Shown: in pieces, positions 1 to 6,762 of the stretch
Position numbering within the stretch: position 1 is the first letter of the stretch
Layout of the letters: every line of letters starts with the position of its first letter
Source: Hyphomicrobiales bacterium
GTDB lineage: Bacteria; Pseudomonadota; Alphaproteobacteria; Rhizobiales; Xanthobacteraceae
Direction: 5' to 3'
NCBI GenBank assembly: GCA_021730825.1
Contig: JAKFYO010000007.1
Location: 1 to 14,159, forward strand
DNA length: 14,159 nucleotides
The notes under the pieces: model-generated
What the model saw: only the letters and a program-made list of their open reading frames with translations
Database searches by the model: none
What the model was told of the DNA's origin: nothing
Translations under genes and position numbers: made by a program

Positions 1-1
1 G

Positions 2-628
2 GAGTCGGTCGGCAATCGCCGCAAGGTCACGGTCTCCGATCAAGCCGGCAAGTCGAACGTGCTTGCGGAGCTCGAGCGTCTCGGCATCGTTGCCGACAAG
101 AACGATCCGCGTCTGAGTTATCTGCTCGAGGAAGTGAAGCGCCGCGAGGCGGCCGGCTACTCTTACGAGTCGGCGGACGCGTCTTTCGCGCTGCTCGCGC
201 GCCGCATGCTCGGCAAGGTGCCGGATTATTTCGACGTCGAGCGCTTCAACGTGAACGTCGAGCGCCGCTACAACGCGAAGGGCGAACTCATCACCGTTGC
301 CGAAGCGACCGTGAAGGTGCGTGTCGGAGCCGAGACCATGATCTCGGCAGGCGAGGGCAACGGCCCGGTCAACGCGCTCGACGTGGCGCTGCGCAAAGAC
401 CTCGGCAAGTATCAGTCCTATATCAACGGGCTCACGCTCACCGACTTCCGCGTGCGTATCCTCGACGGCGGCACCGGTGCCGTGACCCGCGTCTTGATCG
501 AGTCGACCGACGAAAACGGCGAACAGTGGACGACGGTCGGCGTTTCGCCGAATATCATCGACGCATCGTTTCAGGCGCTGATCGACTCGATCACCTGGAA
601 GCTCTTAAAGAGCAATGCGCCGGTCTGA
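2..628 (+). CDS. cimA: Citramalate synthase, C-terminal part (5' end outside window)
   Basis: The reading frame is open from base 2 to the TGA at 626-628 and gives the last 208 residues of a protein that normally has about 530, so the catalytic TIM barrel is mostly off the window. The visible start (GNRRKVTVSDQAGKSNVL) matches the family's conserved R-x-V-x-VSxxxGxSN stretch. The region from about residue 65 onward fits the LeuA-type allosteric domain, including a GEGNGPVNALD loop and the DFRVRILDGGTGAVTRVLIE strand pair. CimA-type enzymes condense pyruvate and acetyl-CoA to (R)-citramalate, a threonine-independent entry into isoleucine synthesis, with feedback through the C-terminal domain. 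2-Isopropylmalate synthase is the main alternative; the shape of the C-terminal domain favours the citramalate type. The GTG at 59 is internal and should not be taken as the start. Confidence 0.88.
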   Translation, partial: ESVGNRRKVTVSDQAGKSNVLAELERLGIVADKNDPRLSYLLEEVKRREAAGYSYESADASFALLARRMLGKVPDYFDVERFNVNVERRYNAKGELITVAEATVKVRVGAETMISAGEGNGPVNALDVALRKDLGKYQSYINGLTLTDFRVRILDGGTGAVTRVLIESTDENGEQWTTVGVSPNIIDASFQALIDSITWKLLKSNAPV

Positions 629-629
629 G

Positions 630-653
630 CCAACTCGGATTTATCCGAGTTGG
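630..653 (+). promoter_or_regulatory. Perfect 10-bp hairpin between cimA and the VOC gene
   Basis: The arms ccaactcgga (630-639) and tccgagttgg (644-653) are perfectly complementary around a TTTA loop. The hairpin begins two bases after the cimA stop codon. The sequence that follows (GTATCTT) has no real T-tract, and the ribosome binding site of the next gene begins at 661. It may be a weak terminator or an RNA-processing or stabilising element; a strong intrinsic terminator is unlikely. Confidence 0.5.
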
Positions 654-674
654 GTATCTTGGAGGGAGAGAGCG

Positions 675-1061
675 ATGATCGACCACATCTCCATCGGTGT
701 CAGCGATCTGAAAGCCTCGACCGCCTTTTATAAAGAAGTACTGGAGGCGCTCGATTACGAGCTGCGCGATCCGCGGCCCGCGACCTCGGGCTTTGGCCGC
801 CGCGGCAAGCCGCATTCGGAATTCTGGCTGAACGCGCGTCCCGGCATGGCAAAGGTGCCCGCCGACTCCGGCACGCATATCTGCTTGCGGGCTAAATCTG
901 CCGAAGCGGTCAAGACATTCTACGAGGCGGCAATGAAGTTAGGCGCTACCGACGACGGCGCTCCCGGCATCCGTTCGCATTACAGCGAGAACTATTACGC
1001 TGCCTTCATCCGCGATTTCGACGGCAACAAGATCGAAGTCGTGACTTTCGTCGCGCTGTAA
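675..1061 (+). CDS. VOC family (glyoxalase/bleomycin-resistance fold) protein
   Basis: This is a 128-residue single-module vicinal-oxygen-chelate protein. The start at ATG 675 is chosen because GGAGGGAG lies at 661-668 and because MIDHISIGVSDLKAST is the classical beginning of the fold; the open frame extends upstream to 615 but that part looks non-coding. Candidate metal ligands are His4, Glu49, His68 and Glu121, in the usual order for metal-dependent members. The ending FIRDFDGNKIEVV is the typical D-x-D/P-x-G-N-x-I-E strand. Members are lyases, dioxygenases, isomerases or resistance proteins, and the substrate cannot be told from sequence. The gene lies 46 bases after cimA on the same strand and converges with the LOG gene, with 8 bases between the stop codons. 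Confidence 0.85.
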   Translation: MIDHISIGVSDLKASTAFYKEVLEALDYELRDPRPATSGFGRRGKPHSEFWLNARPGMAKVPADSGTHICLRAKSAEAVKTFYEAAMKLGATDDGAPGIRSHYSENYYAAFIRDFDGNKIEVVTFVAL

Positions 1062-1074
1062 GCCGCAGCTTACA
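1057..1074. terminator. Small symmetrical hairpin holding both convergent stop codons
   Basis: The arms tgtaagc (1057-1063) and gcttaca (1068-1074) pair perfectly around a CGCA loop. The VOC stop codon (TAA, 1059-1061) is in the left arm and the LOG stop codon (complement of TTA, 1070-1072) is in the right arm. There is no long T-tract on either side, so strong termination is doubtful. The fact is the symmetry; a role in ending or trimming the two convergent transcripts is inference. Confidence 0.35.
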
Positions 1075-1678
1075 TATTCTCCGAGACGCCCTGGTTCTCG
1101 CGAAGCGTCCATAGCGTCACGGGGGCTGCAGCATTCCTGAGCTTTGGTAGAATCTCCTCGACTTTGTCTGCGACCAGCAGATTGTCGATCGCGTGCTGGC
1201 CGAGGAAACCCAGATCGCGGAAATTTCCGAGCAGCGCGAGCAGGGGATTCCAGAAGCCTTCCGTGTTCAGGATCAAAACCGGCTTCTGGTGCTGGCCGAG
1301 TTGAATCCAGGTGAGTTGCTCGACGAGTTCTTCCAGCGTGCCGATACCGCCTGGAAGCGCCACGAAGGCGTCGGCAAGCTCGAACATCTTGTGCTTGCGC
1401 TCGTGCATGTCCTTGGTGACGATCGTGTGCGTCGAATGGGCGGCTTCGGGCCGCTCGCGGTTCACGAGAAACGTCGGGATGATGCCGGTGACCTCGCTGC
1501 CCGTGTCGCGTGCAGCGCGCGCGACCGTGCCCATCAGGCCGACCCCGCCGCCGCCGAACACGAGACCGATCTTTTCACGCCCAAGGATTTCGCCGAAGGC
1601 TTTTGCGTCTTCGATGAAGCGTCCGTCGCGGCCCGGCGACGAGCCGCAATAGACGCAGATTTTTTTGATTTCAGCCAT
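1070..1678 (-). CDS. LOG family protein (cytokinin riboside 5'-monophosphate phosphoribohydrolase-like)
   Basis: The 202-residue product carries the family hallmark PGGIGTLEE at 109-117, the glycine-rich loop FGGGGVGLMG at 41-50, CVYCGSS at 8-14 and MHERK at 91-95. These build a Rossmann-like site that releases the free base from cytokinin-type nucleoside monophosphates, or from AMP, by hydrolysing the ribose-5'-phosphate bond. Such proteins are often mislabelled lysine decarboxylases, a label the PGGxGTxxE motif argues against. The start is ATG 1678, because MAEIKKICVYCGSS begins right at the first strand; a TTG at 1714 would add 12 residues. Neither start has a recognisable Shine-Dalgarno sequence, and a GC-rich hairpin lies at 1691-1707. 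The gene follows the secreted-protein gene by 43 bases on the same strand, so the two probably share a transcript. Confidence 0.9.
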   Translation of the reverse strand: MAEIKKICVYCGSSPGRDGRFIEDAKAFGEILGREKIGLVFGGGGVGLMGTVARAARDTGSEVTGIIPTFLVNRERPEAAHSTHTIVTKDMHERKHKMFELADAFVALPGGIGTLEELVEQLTWIQLGQHQKPVLILNTEGFWNPLLALLGNFRDLGFLGQHAIDNLLVADKVEEILPKLRNAAAPVTLWTLRENQGVSENM

Positions 1679-1690
1679 GCGAGTGGATGT

Positions 1691-1707
1691 GGCGGCACCG
1701 TGCCGCC
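1691..1707 (-). promoter_or_regulatory. GC-rich 7-bp hairpin just before the LOG start
   Basis: The arms ggcggca (1691-1697) and tgccgcc (1701-1707) pair perfectly around a three-base loop. On the minus strand the hairpin lies between the stop of the secreted-protein gene and the LOG start codon, 12 bases before the ATG. This is about where a ribosome binding site would be expected, and none is seen. It could limit LOG translation or mark a processing site; a chance GC-rich fold is also possible. Confidence 0.35.
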
Positions 1708-1721
1708 GCGTCAAGGCGGGG

Positions 1722-2255
1722 TCAATGATCCGTGGTTTGCTCGAAGCCGGTGCCGTTCCAGCGATAGCGGAATACGCGGAGCCGCTTGCGGCCGCCGTCG
1801 GTGCTGTCGTGGTTCGCTTCCACCGTGTTGCCGTTCACCAGAACCGGCTGTGACAAGTGCACGAAGAGGTAAGGCTTCGGTGCGCCGGTGTCCTCGGCGA
1901 AGGTGACCGGCGCATATTCGCGCGCACCCGCGTCCCAGCGAAAAACGATCAGCACGCCCCGGTTCTGTGCCGATGTGCGGACGAAAATCTCGTCCACGCC
2001 GTCGCGGTCTATATCGAGCGCGATCACCGCGTTGGTGCGGTTGCCAGCGCGAAGCGGCACCAGCGCTTCGCCAACGCCGTCGAAAACCTGCGGCTCCCCA
2101 CCCGCGACCGAAATCGTGAGCCGTATGCCATTCTCGCTTTGCGTGGCTTCGATCGCAGCCGCCCCCTGCGGGGTCCGCGCGACGGTCTCTTGTGCGGAAG
2201 CTGCCCCCGTAATCAGAGCGAACACAGGCAGCAGCAAAGCGATTATACGGCGCAT
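1722..2255 (-). CDS. Secreted/periplasmic protein of unknown function with an FG-GAP-like motif
   Basis: This 177-residue protein is not one I recognise. Residues 1-21 form a clear Sec signal peptide: MRR, a hydrophobic run IIALLLPVFALITG, then AASA before QE, suggesting cleavage around residue 21. The mature part has the acidic loop DIDRDGVDE at 81-89 following a beta-strand (NAVIAL) and followed by another (IFVRT). That is the pattern of FG-GAP/VCBS-type calcium-binding loops, and the FRYRWNGTGFEQ ending also fits such proteins. The rest looks beta-rich with no cysteines. The start ATG 2255 is preferred because the signal peptide begins there; a GTG at 2285 would add ten residues, and neither has a good ribosome binding site. 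It probably acts in the periplasm. It is upstream of the LOG gene and divergent from the ABC exporter gene. Confidence 0.75.
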   Translation of the reverse strand: MRRIIALLLPVFALITGAASAQETVARTPQGAAAIEATQSENGIRLTISVAGGEPQVFDGVGEALVPLRAGNRTNAVIALDIDRDGVDEIFVRTSAQNRGVLIVFRWDAGAREYAPVTFAEDTGAPKPYLFVHLSQPVLVNGNTVEANHDSTDGGRKRLRVFRYRWNGTGFEQTTDH

Positions 2256-2350
2256 GGAGGGACTCGAATTCTGTGGGAGGAACACCTAGATAACATGCAG
2301 CAGCGTCTTACCGGCGCGAAATGCAAGAATTGCGACGATCCGCCCCGGTT

Positions 2351-2376
2351 CCGGCAGCCATGCTAGGCTGCGCCGG
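2351..2376 (+). promoter_or_regulatory. Imperfect hairpin in the gap upstream of the ABC exporter gene
   Basis: CCGGCAGCC (2351-2359) pairs with GGCTG-CG-CCGG (2366-2376) around ATGCTA, with a two-base bulge. It is the only notable structure in the 195-base divergent gap 2256-2450. That gap must hold promoters for both directions, but I see no convincing -35/-10 pair; TATAGG at 2380-2385 lacks a partner. The hairpin could lie in the exporter mRNA leader or be an operator half-site pair. Weak evidence. Confidence 0.25.
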
Positions 2377-2450
2377 ATTTATAGGCAGCAAGGCGCTCTC
2401 CCGCCGCATTTTTGGGTGAAGAACCGCGCCGGCGAAAAAAAAGTTCGAGA

Positions 2451-4400
2451 ATGAAAGAAGCAAATCCCGTAACCCGTCCGACTCTCTTCTCCACCATCGT
2501 TGGACTGTGGCCGCATATGTGGCCGTCGACGCGCCCCGATTTGAAGCGTCGCGTTTTCATCGCGTTTCTGCTGCTGCTGGTAGCGAAACTCGCGACCGTA
2601 TCGATGCCCTTCACCTTCAAGTGGGCGACGGATGCGCTGGTCGCGGTCTCCGAAGGAAAAGTGCCGACGACGGGGGTATGGCTCGCGATTTTCTCCGCGC
2701 CGTTGGCGCTGGTGGCACTCTACGGCCTGATCCGCATTTCGATGGCGTTGCTGACGCAGCTTCGCGACGGTCTGTTCGCGAGCGTCGCGTTGCACGCGGT
2801 CCGCCGCCTCGCGCAGCTCACCTTCGATCACATGCACGCGCTGTCACTGCGCTTTCATTTGGAGCGCAAGACCGGCGGGCTGACGCGCGTACTCGAGCGC
2901 GGCCGCAACGGCATCGAAGAACTCGTGCGGCTGGTCGTGCTGCAAATGGCGCCGACGATCCTGGAGCTTGGCCTTGTCATTGGCGTCATGCTCTTGGCCT
3001 TCGACTGGCGCTACGCTGCGATTGTGTTCGTAACCATGGTCCTGTTCATGGCCTTCACCTATCGCGCGACCGAGTGGCGGATAAAAATCCGCAAGCAGAT
3101 GAACGACTCGGATACGGACGCGACCGCAAAAGCGGTGGATAGCCTGCTGAATTTCGAGACCGTCAAATATTTTGGCGCGGAAAAACGCGAAAGCGAGCGC
3201 TACGACCGCTCGATTGCGAAATACGAAAAGGCCGGCGTACAGACTTACACTTCGCTTGCGGTGCTGAACGCGGGCCAGGCGACGATTTTCACGATCGGCC
3301 TGACGACGATGATGGCGCTCTGCGTGTTCGACATTCAGGCCGGACGCCGCACCGTCGGCGATTTCGTCATGATCAACGCGATGCTCATTCAGCTTTATAT
3401 TCCGCTGAATTTCATGGGCATGCTCTACCGCGAGATCAAGCAGGCGATCATCGACATCGAGCAGATGTTCGGAATCCTGCACCGCAATCCCGAGATCAAG
3501 GATTCGCCCGACGCGAAGCCGCTGCAAGTGCAGGAAGGCACGCTGCGTTTCGAAGACGTGCGCTTCAGCTACGATCCGGAGCGCGAGATTCTGAAGGGCG
3601 TTTCGTTCGATGTCCCCGCCGGTCACACGGTCGCGATTGTCGGCCCTTCCGGCGCGGGCAAGTCCACGGTCTCGCGCCTGATCTATCGTTTCTACGATGT
3701 CGCGGGCGGGCGCATTACCATCGACGGTCAGGACATCCGCGACGTGCAGCAGACGTCGCTGCGCGCGGCCATCGGCATGGTCCCGCAGGACACCGTGCTG
3801 TTCAACGACACCATCCGCTACAACATCCGTTATGGGCGCTGGGAGGCGACCGACGCCGAAATCGATAAGGCGGCGGAGGATGCGCAGATCGACGATTTCA
3901 TTCGCGTCCTGCCGCAAGGCTACGACACCGAAGTCGGCGAGCGCGGACTGAAGCTTTCGGGCGGCGAGAAGCAGCGCGTCGCGATCGCGCGTACCATCCT
4001 GAAAGGCCCGCCGATTCTGCTGCTCGACGAGGCGACTTCCGCGCTCGATTCCAACACCGAGCGGGAAATTCAGGATGCGCTGGAACGTGTTGCCAAGGGC
4101 CGCACTACGCTCGTGATTGCGCATCGGCTTTCGACCGTGATTAACGCCCATCAGATCATCGTGCTGGAAGCGGGCGAGGTCGTCGAGCGCGGCACGCACG
4201 CACAACTGCTGGCTAACGGCGGCCTTTACGCGGGCATGTGGAATCGCCAGCGCGAAGCCGATGCCGCGCGTGAGAAATTGCGCGAGGTCGCGGACGAGGT
4301 CACGCCGCGCGAAAAGCCGAATGCGGAGCCGCCCAAAGTCGCCGAACAAGAGCCCGTGGCTGTTGTGCCGCCCGCGCAGAAAATCGAAGCCGCGGAATAG
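2451..4400 (+). CDS. Atm1/HMT-type ABC exporter, fused permease and ATPase
   Basis: The 649-residue half-transporter has a six-helix membrane domain (about 33-340) followed by an ATPase domain (about 365-605). Visible motifs are Walker A GPSGAGKS (398-405), signature LSGGEKQ (502-508), Walker B ILLLDE (522-527) and the switch histidine in IAHR (H558). The segment LNFMGMLYREIKQAIIDIEQMF (319-340) and LNAGQ (272-276) are typical of the Atm1 group; the Asn/Gln of LNxGQ corresponds to glutathione-contacting residues in the Novosphingobium Atm1 structure. Members work as homodimers in the inner membrane and export glutathione-linked metals or sulfur species, serving Fe-S or heavy-metal homeostasis. 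The C-terminal 45 residues are charged and Pro/Ala/Glu-rich, probably disordered. ATG 2451 is chosen over an upstream TTG at 2412; its ribosome binding site is weak, preceded by a run of eight A at 2435-2442. The exact cargo is unknown. Confidence 0.92.
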   Translation: MKEANPVTRPTLFSTIVGLWPHMWPSTRPDLKRRVFIAFLLLLVAKLATVSMPFTFKWATDALVAVSEGKVPTTGVWLAIFSAPLALVALYGLIRISMALLTQLRDGLFASVALHAVRRLAQLTFDHMHALSLRFHLERKTGGLTRVLERGRNGIEELVRLVVLQMAPTILELGLVIGVMLLAFDWRYAAIVFVTMVLFMAFTYRATEWRIKIRKQMNDSDTDATAKAVDSLLNFETVKYFGAEKRESERYDRSIAKYEKAGVQTYTSLAVLNAGQATIFTIGLTTMMALCVFDIQAGRRTVGDFVMINAMLIQLYIPLNFMGMLYREIKQAIIDIEQMFGILHRNPEIKDSPDAKPLQVQEGTLRFEDVRFSYDPEREILKGVSFDVPAGHTVAIVGPSGAGKSTVSRLIYRFYDVAGGRITIDGQDIRDVQQTSLRAAIGMVPQDTVLFNDTIRYNIRYGRWEATDAEIDKAAEDAQIDDFIRVLPQGYDTEVGERGLKLSGGEKQRVAIARTILKGPPILLLDEATSALDSNTEREIQDALERVAKGRTTLVIAHRLSTVINAHQIIVLEAGEVVERGTHAQLLANGGLYAGMWNRQREADAAREKLREVADEVTPREKPNAEPPKVAEQEPVAVVPPAQKIEAAE

Positions 4401-4449
4401 CGCTGGACGAACACGAGTCAGTGCGTGCTAGCATTCGTCAGGTGACGCG

Positions 4450-5601
4450 ATGACATCGTCCGGCGGTTCTCAAAAATCCCACACACGACTGGACCTGTGG
4501 TTCGAGCGAATGCTCGGCGACCATGGTCCGCAGCATTTCGGCTCGGGTTGGTTCTCGGGCCTGATCGGTCTTCTGCTCGGCGCGGGGTCGTTCTTTGCCG
4601 TGCTGGTTTTCCATTTTCACGAATGGCTGACCATCAATCAGTTGAGGGCTCAGTACCCGGTCGAATTCATGCGCGGCCTGCTGACGCTCGCAATCATCGC
4701 CGCCTTTTTCTTCTCTGCGTTGAATCTTCTGCTGAGACCGAGCAAGCGTCTTGGCCTTGCCGGTATCGCTTTCACTTGTGGAGCGGTGATTCTTGGCGGA
4801 GCCGGTGTCGAGATCAATCCAGAGCGCGAAGCGCCCGTTCATCTCGGCCTCGACTGGCTCGTGTTGAACGTTGTGCTGCTCAGCCTCGTCTTCGTGCCGC
4901 TGGAGCGATTGTTTCCGCTGAAGCCCGAGCAGGGCACGTTCCGGCCCGGATGGACGACCGACGGCATCTATTTCATCGTAAGCCACATCGCGGTCGAGTT
5001 GCTCACCTTCTTCACGCTGTTGCCTGCGACAATCGTCTCGCAGGCCTGGCAAGCCGAAGCGCTCGGCATGCAGATGAAGAGCCTGCCCATCGTGGTGCAG
5101 GTCCTGCTCATCATGCTGGTCGCGGATTTCACGCAGTACTGGGTGCATCGGAGCTTTCATCGCATCCGCTGGGCATGGCCGTTCCACGCGATCCATCATT
5201 CGTCGCGCAACATGGATTGGCTCGCGGGATCGCGGCTGCATATCGTGGACACCGTAGTCACGCGCGGATTGATCCTGGTCCCGCTGTTCGTGATCGGTTT
5301 CGCCGAGCAGGCGCTTTATATCTGGCTCGGGATCGTCGCAGCACAGGCGACATTCATTCACGTCAACATGAAGTGGCGGCTGAAATGGCTTGAGCTGGTG
5401 TTGGTGACGCCGCGCTTTCACCACTGGCATCACGCGGTCAAGCCGATCGACAAGAATTTCGCGGTACACTTTCCCTGGATCGACCGTTTGTTCGGCACCT
5501 ATCATCTTCCTGCCGATGGCTCGTGGCCTGCGGAGGTCGGGATCCATGGCGATCCAGTGCCCGGCGAATTCGGCTCGCAACTGATTTGGCCGTTCAAGTA
5601 G
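4450..5601 (+). CDS. Sterol desaturase/fatty acid hydroxylase superfamily membrane protein
   Basis: This 383-residue protein has the superfamily's histidine clusters for a di-iron centre: HRSFH (233-237), HAIHH (246-250), RLH (262-264) and HHWHH (324-328). These fall within a cytoplasm-facing catalytic domain (about 215-345). Upstream lie roughly five to six hydrophobic segments (about 35-56, 73-96, 100-118, 132-152, 170-195, 212-230), so the N-terminal membrane part is longer than in minimal members of 250-300 residues. The family uses O2 to hydroxylate or desaturate lipids such as sterols, fatty acids, carotenoids, ornithine lipids or ether lipids; which one applies here cannot be read from sequence. 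The start ATG 4450 has AGGTGA four bases upstream. The gene follows the ABC exporter by 49 bases on the same strand, possibly co-transcribed, and converges with the FkbM gene with 20 bases between. Confidence 0.88.
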   Translation: MTSSGGSQKSHTRLDLWFERMLGDHGPQHFGSGWFSGLIGLLLGAGSFFAVLVFHFHEWLTINQLRAQYPVEFMRGLLTLAIIAAFFFSALNLLLRPSKRLGLAGIAFTCGAVILGGAGVEINPEREAPVHLGLDWLVLNVVLLSLVFVPLERLFPLKPEQGTFRPGWTTDGIYFIVSHIAVELLTFFTLLPATIVSQAWQAEALGMQMKSLPIVVQVLLIMLVADFTQYWVHRSFHRIRWAWPFHAIHHSSRNMDWLAGSRLHIVDTVVTRGLILVPLFVIGFAEQALYIWLGIVAAQATFIHVNMKWRLKWLELVLVTPRFHHWHHAVKPIDKNFAVHFPWIDRLFGTYHLPADGSWPAEVGIHGDPVPGEFGSQLIWPFK

Positions 5602-5621
5602 CGAAAGCGAGCCGTCAACAA

Positions 5622-6644
5622 TTACCAGGCGTAGCTGCCGGAGATTCTTCCGAGCGCGCCGCGCACCGCATCGAAGCCGACAACAATCCGGTACAACTCG
5701 CGCAGTGTTTTACCCTTCGAAAGCGACTTCGCTTCGCTTAACTCTTCCGTAGTCGGATCTCGGCCAAGCAGGCGCGCGAACACTGCAATAATGTCGTGTT
5801 CGGTCGCAGGATGAGCGAGCGCAGCAGGATTGAGTTCGCCGGTCAGCATCTCGACGATGAGGTCAGGAGAGATCAGCGGCGCGCGGGTAAGAAAACTTTC
5901 CGCGAGCACGGCAGCGAGTTTGTGGTCCGGGTGCGAGCCGTCCTCCAGTGCCTTGCGATAGCGGGAAAGCTGCACCGCTTTATCGAAAGGATTTACGGGG
6001 GCCTCGAAGTGCGCGGCGAGTGCGGCTTCTTCTTCCGCGACATAGTAACGGTTCAATCCGTCGAAAAACACGAAGCGATATTTCTGCGCCAACAGAAACG
6101 GCTCCCAGCCGCCCCAGTTCGGTTCGGGTGAGGCGGGCATAGTCGCTTCGATCACGACCACGCGTGGGCGATAATTCTTCCAGTCCGCGCCCTCGAGCAC
6201 ATCTTTCTCGGCGCCCTCGACGTCGATCTTCAGAAATTCGATGGATGCCGGTTTATGCTTCTTGCAGAGCTCGGCGAGCGTGGTGACCGGAAGTTTAAGC
6301 TCGTTCGATTTCTTGCCGTAGTTTTCGGCGGCCGCGCGTGCGTTCTCGCCGATGGTGGTCGAAAGACCGTGAAAGTCGTCGACCAGGAAAAATTTCGCGG
6401 TGCCAGGCGAGGAGCCCACCAGCGTCTCCGCGCCGATATCGCGCGGGCGCACGCTGCGCGAGAGCTTGGCAAGCGATGGGTTCGGCTCGACCGTGATCCC
6501 GCGCCAGCCCTTGAGATAAAAAGCGAAGGAGACATTATCGATCACCGGGTGCCCGGCGCCGACGTCGATATAGAAGCCGTCTTTGCGCTCGCGGAAGCAG
6601 CGCATCAGATAGACGTCCTCGAAATGCTGGGCGTAGGAAAGCAT
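5622..6644 (-). CDS. FkbM family methyltransferase with C-terminal extension
   Basis: The 340-residue product begins MLSYAQHFEDVYL, the usual opening of this group. IDVGAGHP (26-33) is the SAM-binding motif I, EPNP (53-56) the acidic end of strand 2, and FLKIDVEGAE (137-146) the hallmark late motif. FkbM enzymes O-methylate sugars or polyketides, and in alphaproteobacteria often surface polysaccharides. The methyltransferase domain ends near 205. The remaining 135 residues are helical, and FARLLGRDPTTEELSEAK (289-306) resembles a DUF4214-type repeat (xxLLGRxPxxxE), a module found with glycan-related proteins. The start is ATG 6644, preceded by GGAG with a five-base spacer; a GTG at 6650 would add two residues but overlaps that site. 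The gene is divergent from psd with 118 bases between. The substrate is unknown. Confidence 0.87.
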   Translation of the reverse strand: MLSYAQHFEDVYLMRCFRERKDGFYIDVGAGHPVIDNVSFAFYLKGWRGITVEPNPSLAKLSRSVRPRDIGAETLVGSSPGTAKFFLVDDFHGLSTTIGENARAAAENYGKKSNELKLPVTTLAELCKKHKPASIEFLKIDVEGAEKDVLEGADWKNYRPRVVVIEATMPASPEPNWGGWEPFLLAQKYRFVFFDGLNRYYVAEEEAALAAHFEAPVNPFDKAVQLSRYRKALEDGSHPDHKLAAVLAESFLTRAPLISPDLIVEMLTGELNPAALAHPATEHDIIAVFARLLGRDPTTEELSEAKSLSKGKTLRELYRIVVGFDAVRGALGRISGSYAW

Positions 6645-6712
6645 GCTCACTCCGGTTTCGCCTGGGCTTTATGCCACAGAATTGGCAGGAGAAAGGCTTC
6701 AAAGAGGGACCG

Positions 6713-6741
6713 TTGACGCGGGGCCGTGGCCTCATTAGCAG
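6713..6741 (+). promoter_or_regulatory. Candidate sigma-70 type promoter of psd-pssA
   Basis: TTGACG (6713-6718) matches the -35 consensus at five of six bases. After a 17-base spacer, TAGCAG (6736-6741) matches the -10 at three of six. Transcription would begin near 6748, giving a leader of about 15 bases that still contains the psd ribosome binding site. The position in a divergent gap is sensible, but the -10 is weak. Confidence 0.4.
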
Positions 6742-6762
6742 TCCGGCGCAAAGGGATATCCG

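Noticed and set aside
615..674. Twenty-residue N-terminal extension of the VOC protein
   Set aside because: It covers the hairpin and the ribosome binding site; the VOC fold begins at ATG 675.
1070..1678. Lysine decarboxylase label for the LOG gene
   Set aside because: The PGGxGTxxE motif and the length of about 200 residues match LOG phosphoribohydrolases; no PLP-binding lysine motif is present.
2844..4349. Long minus-strand ORF (501 codons) opposite the ABC exporter
   Set aside because: The plus strand has every ABC motif in order; the minus translation is Arg/Asp/His-rich with no recognisable domain, as expected from the complement of a GC-rich gene.
4426..4433. Perfect 8-bp palindrome TGCTAGCA between the exporter and desaturase-like genes
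   Set aside because: It is too short to be significant alone; a possible TGGACG at 4404 makes a poor promoter match.
4438..5580. Minus-strand ORF (380 codons) opposite the desaturase-like gene
   Set aside because: The plus frame carries the complete His clusters and membrane segments; the minus product is low-complexity charged sequence.
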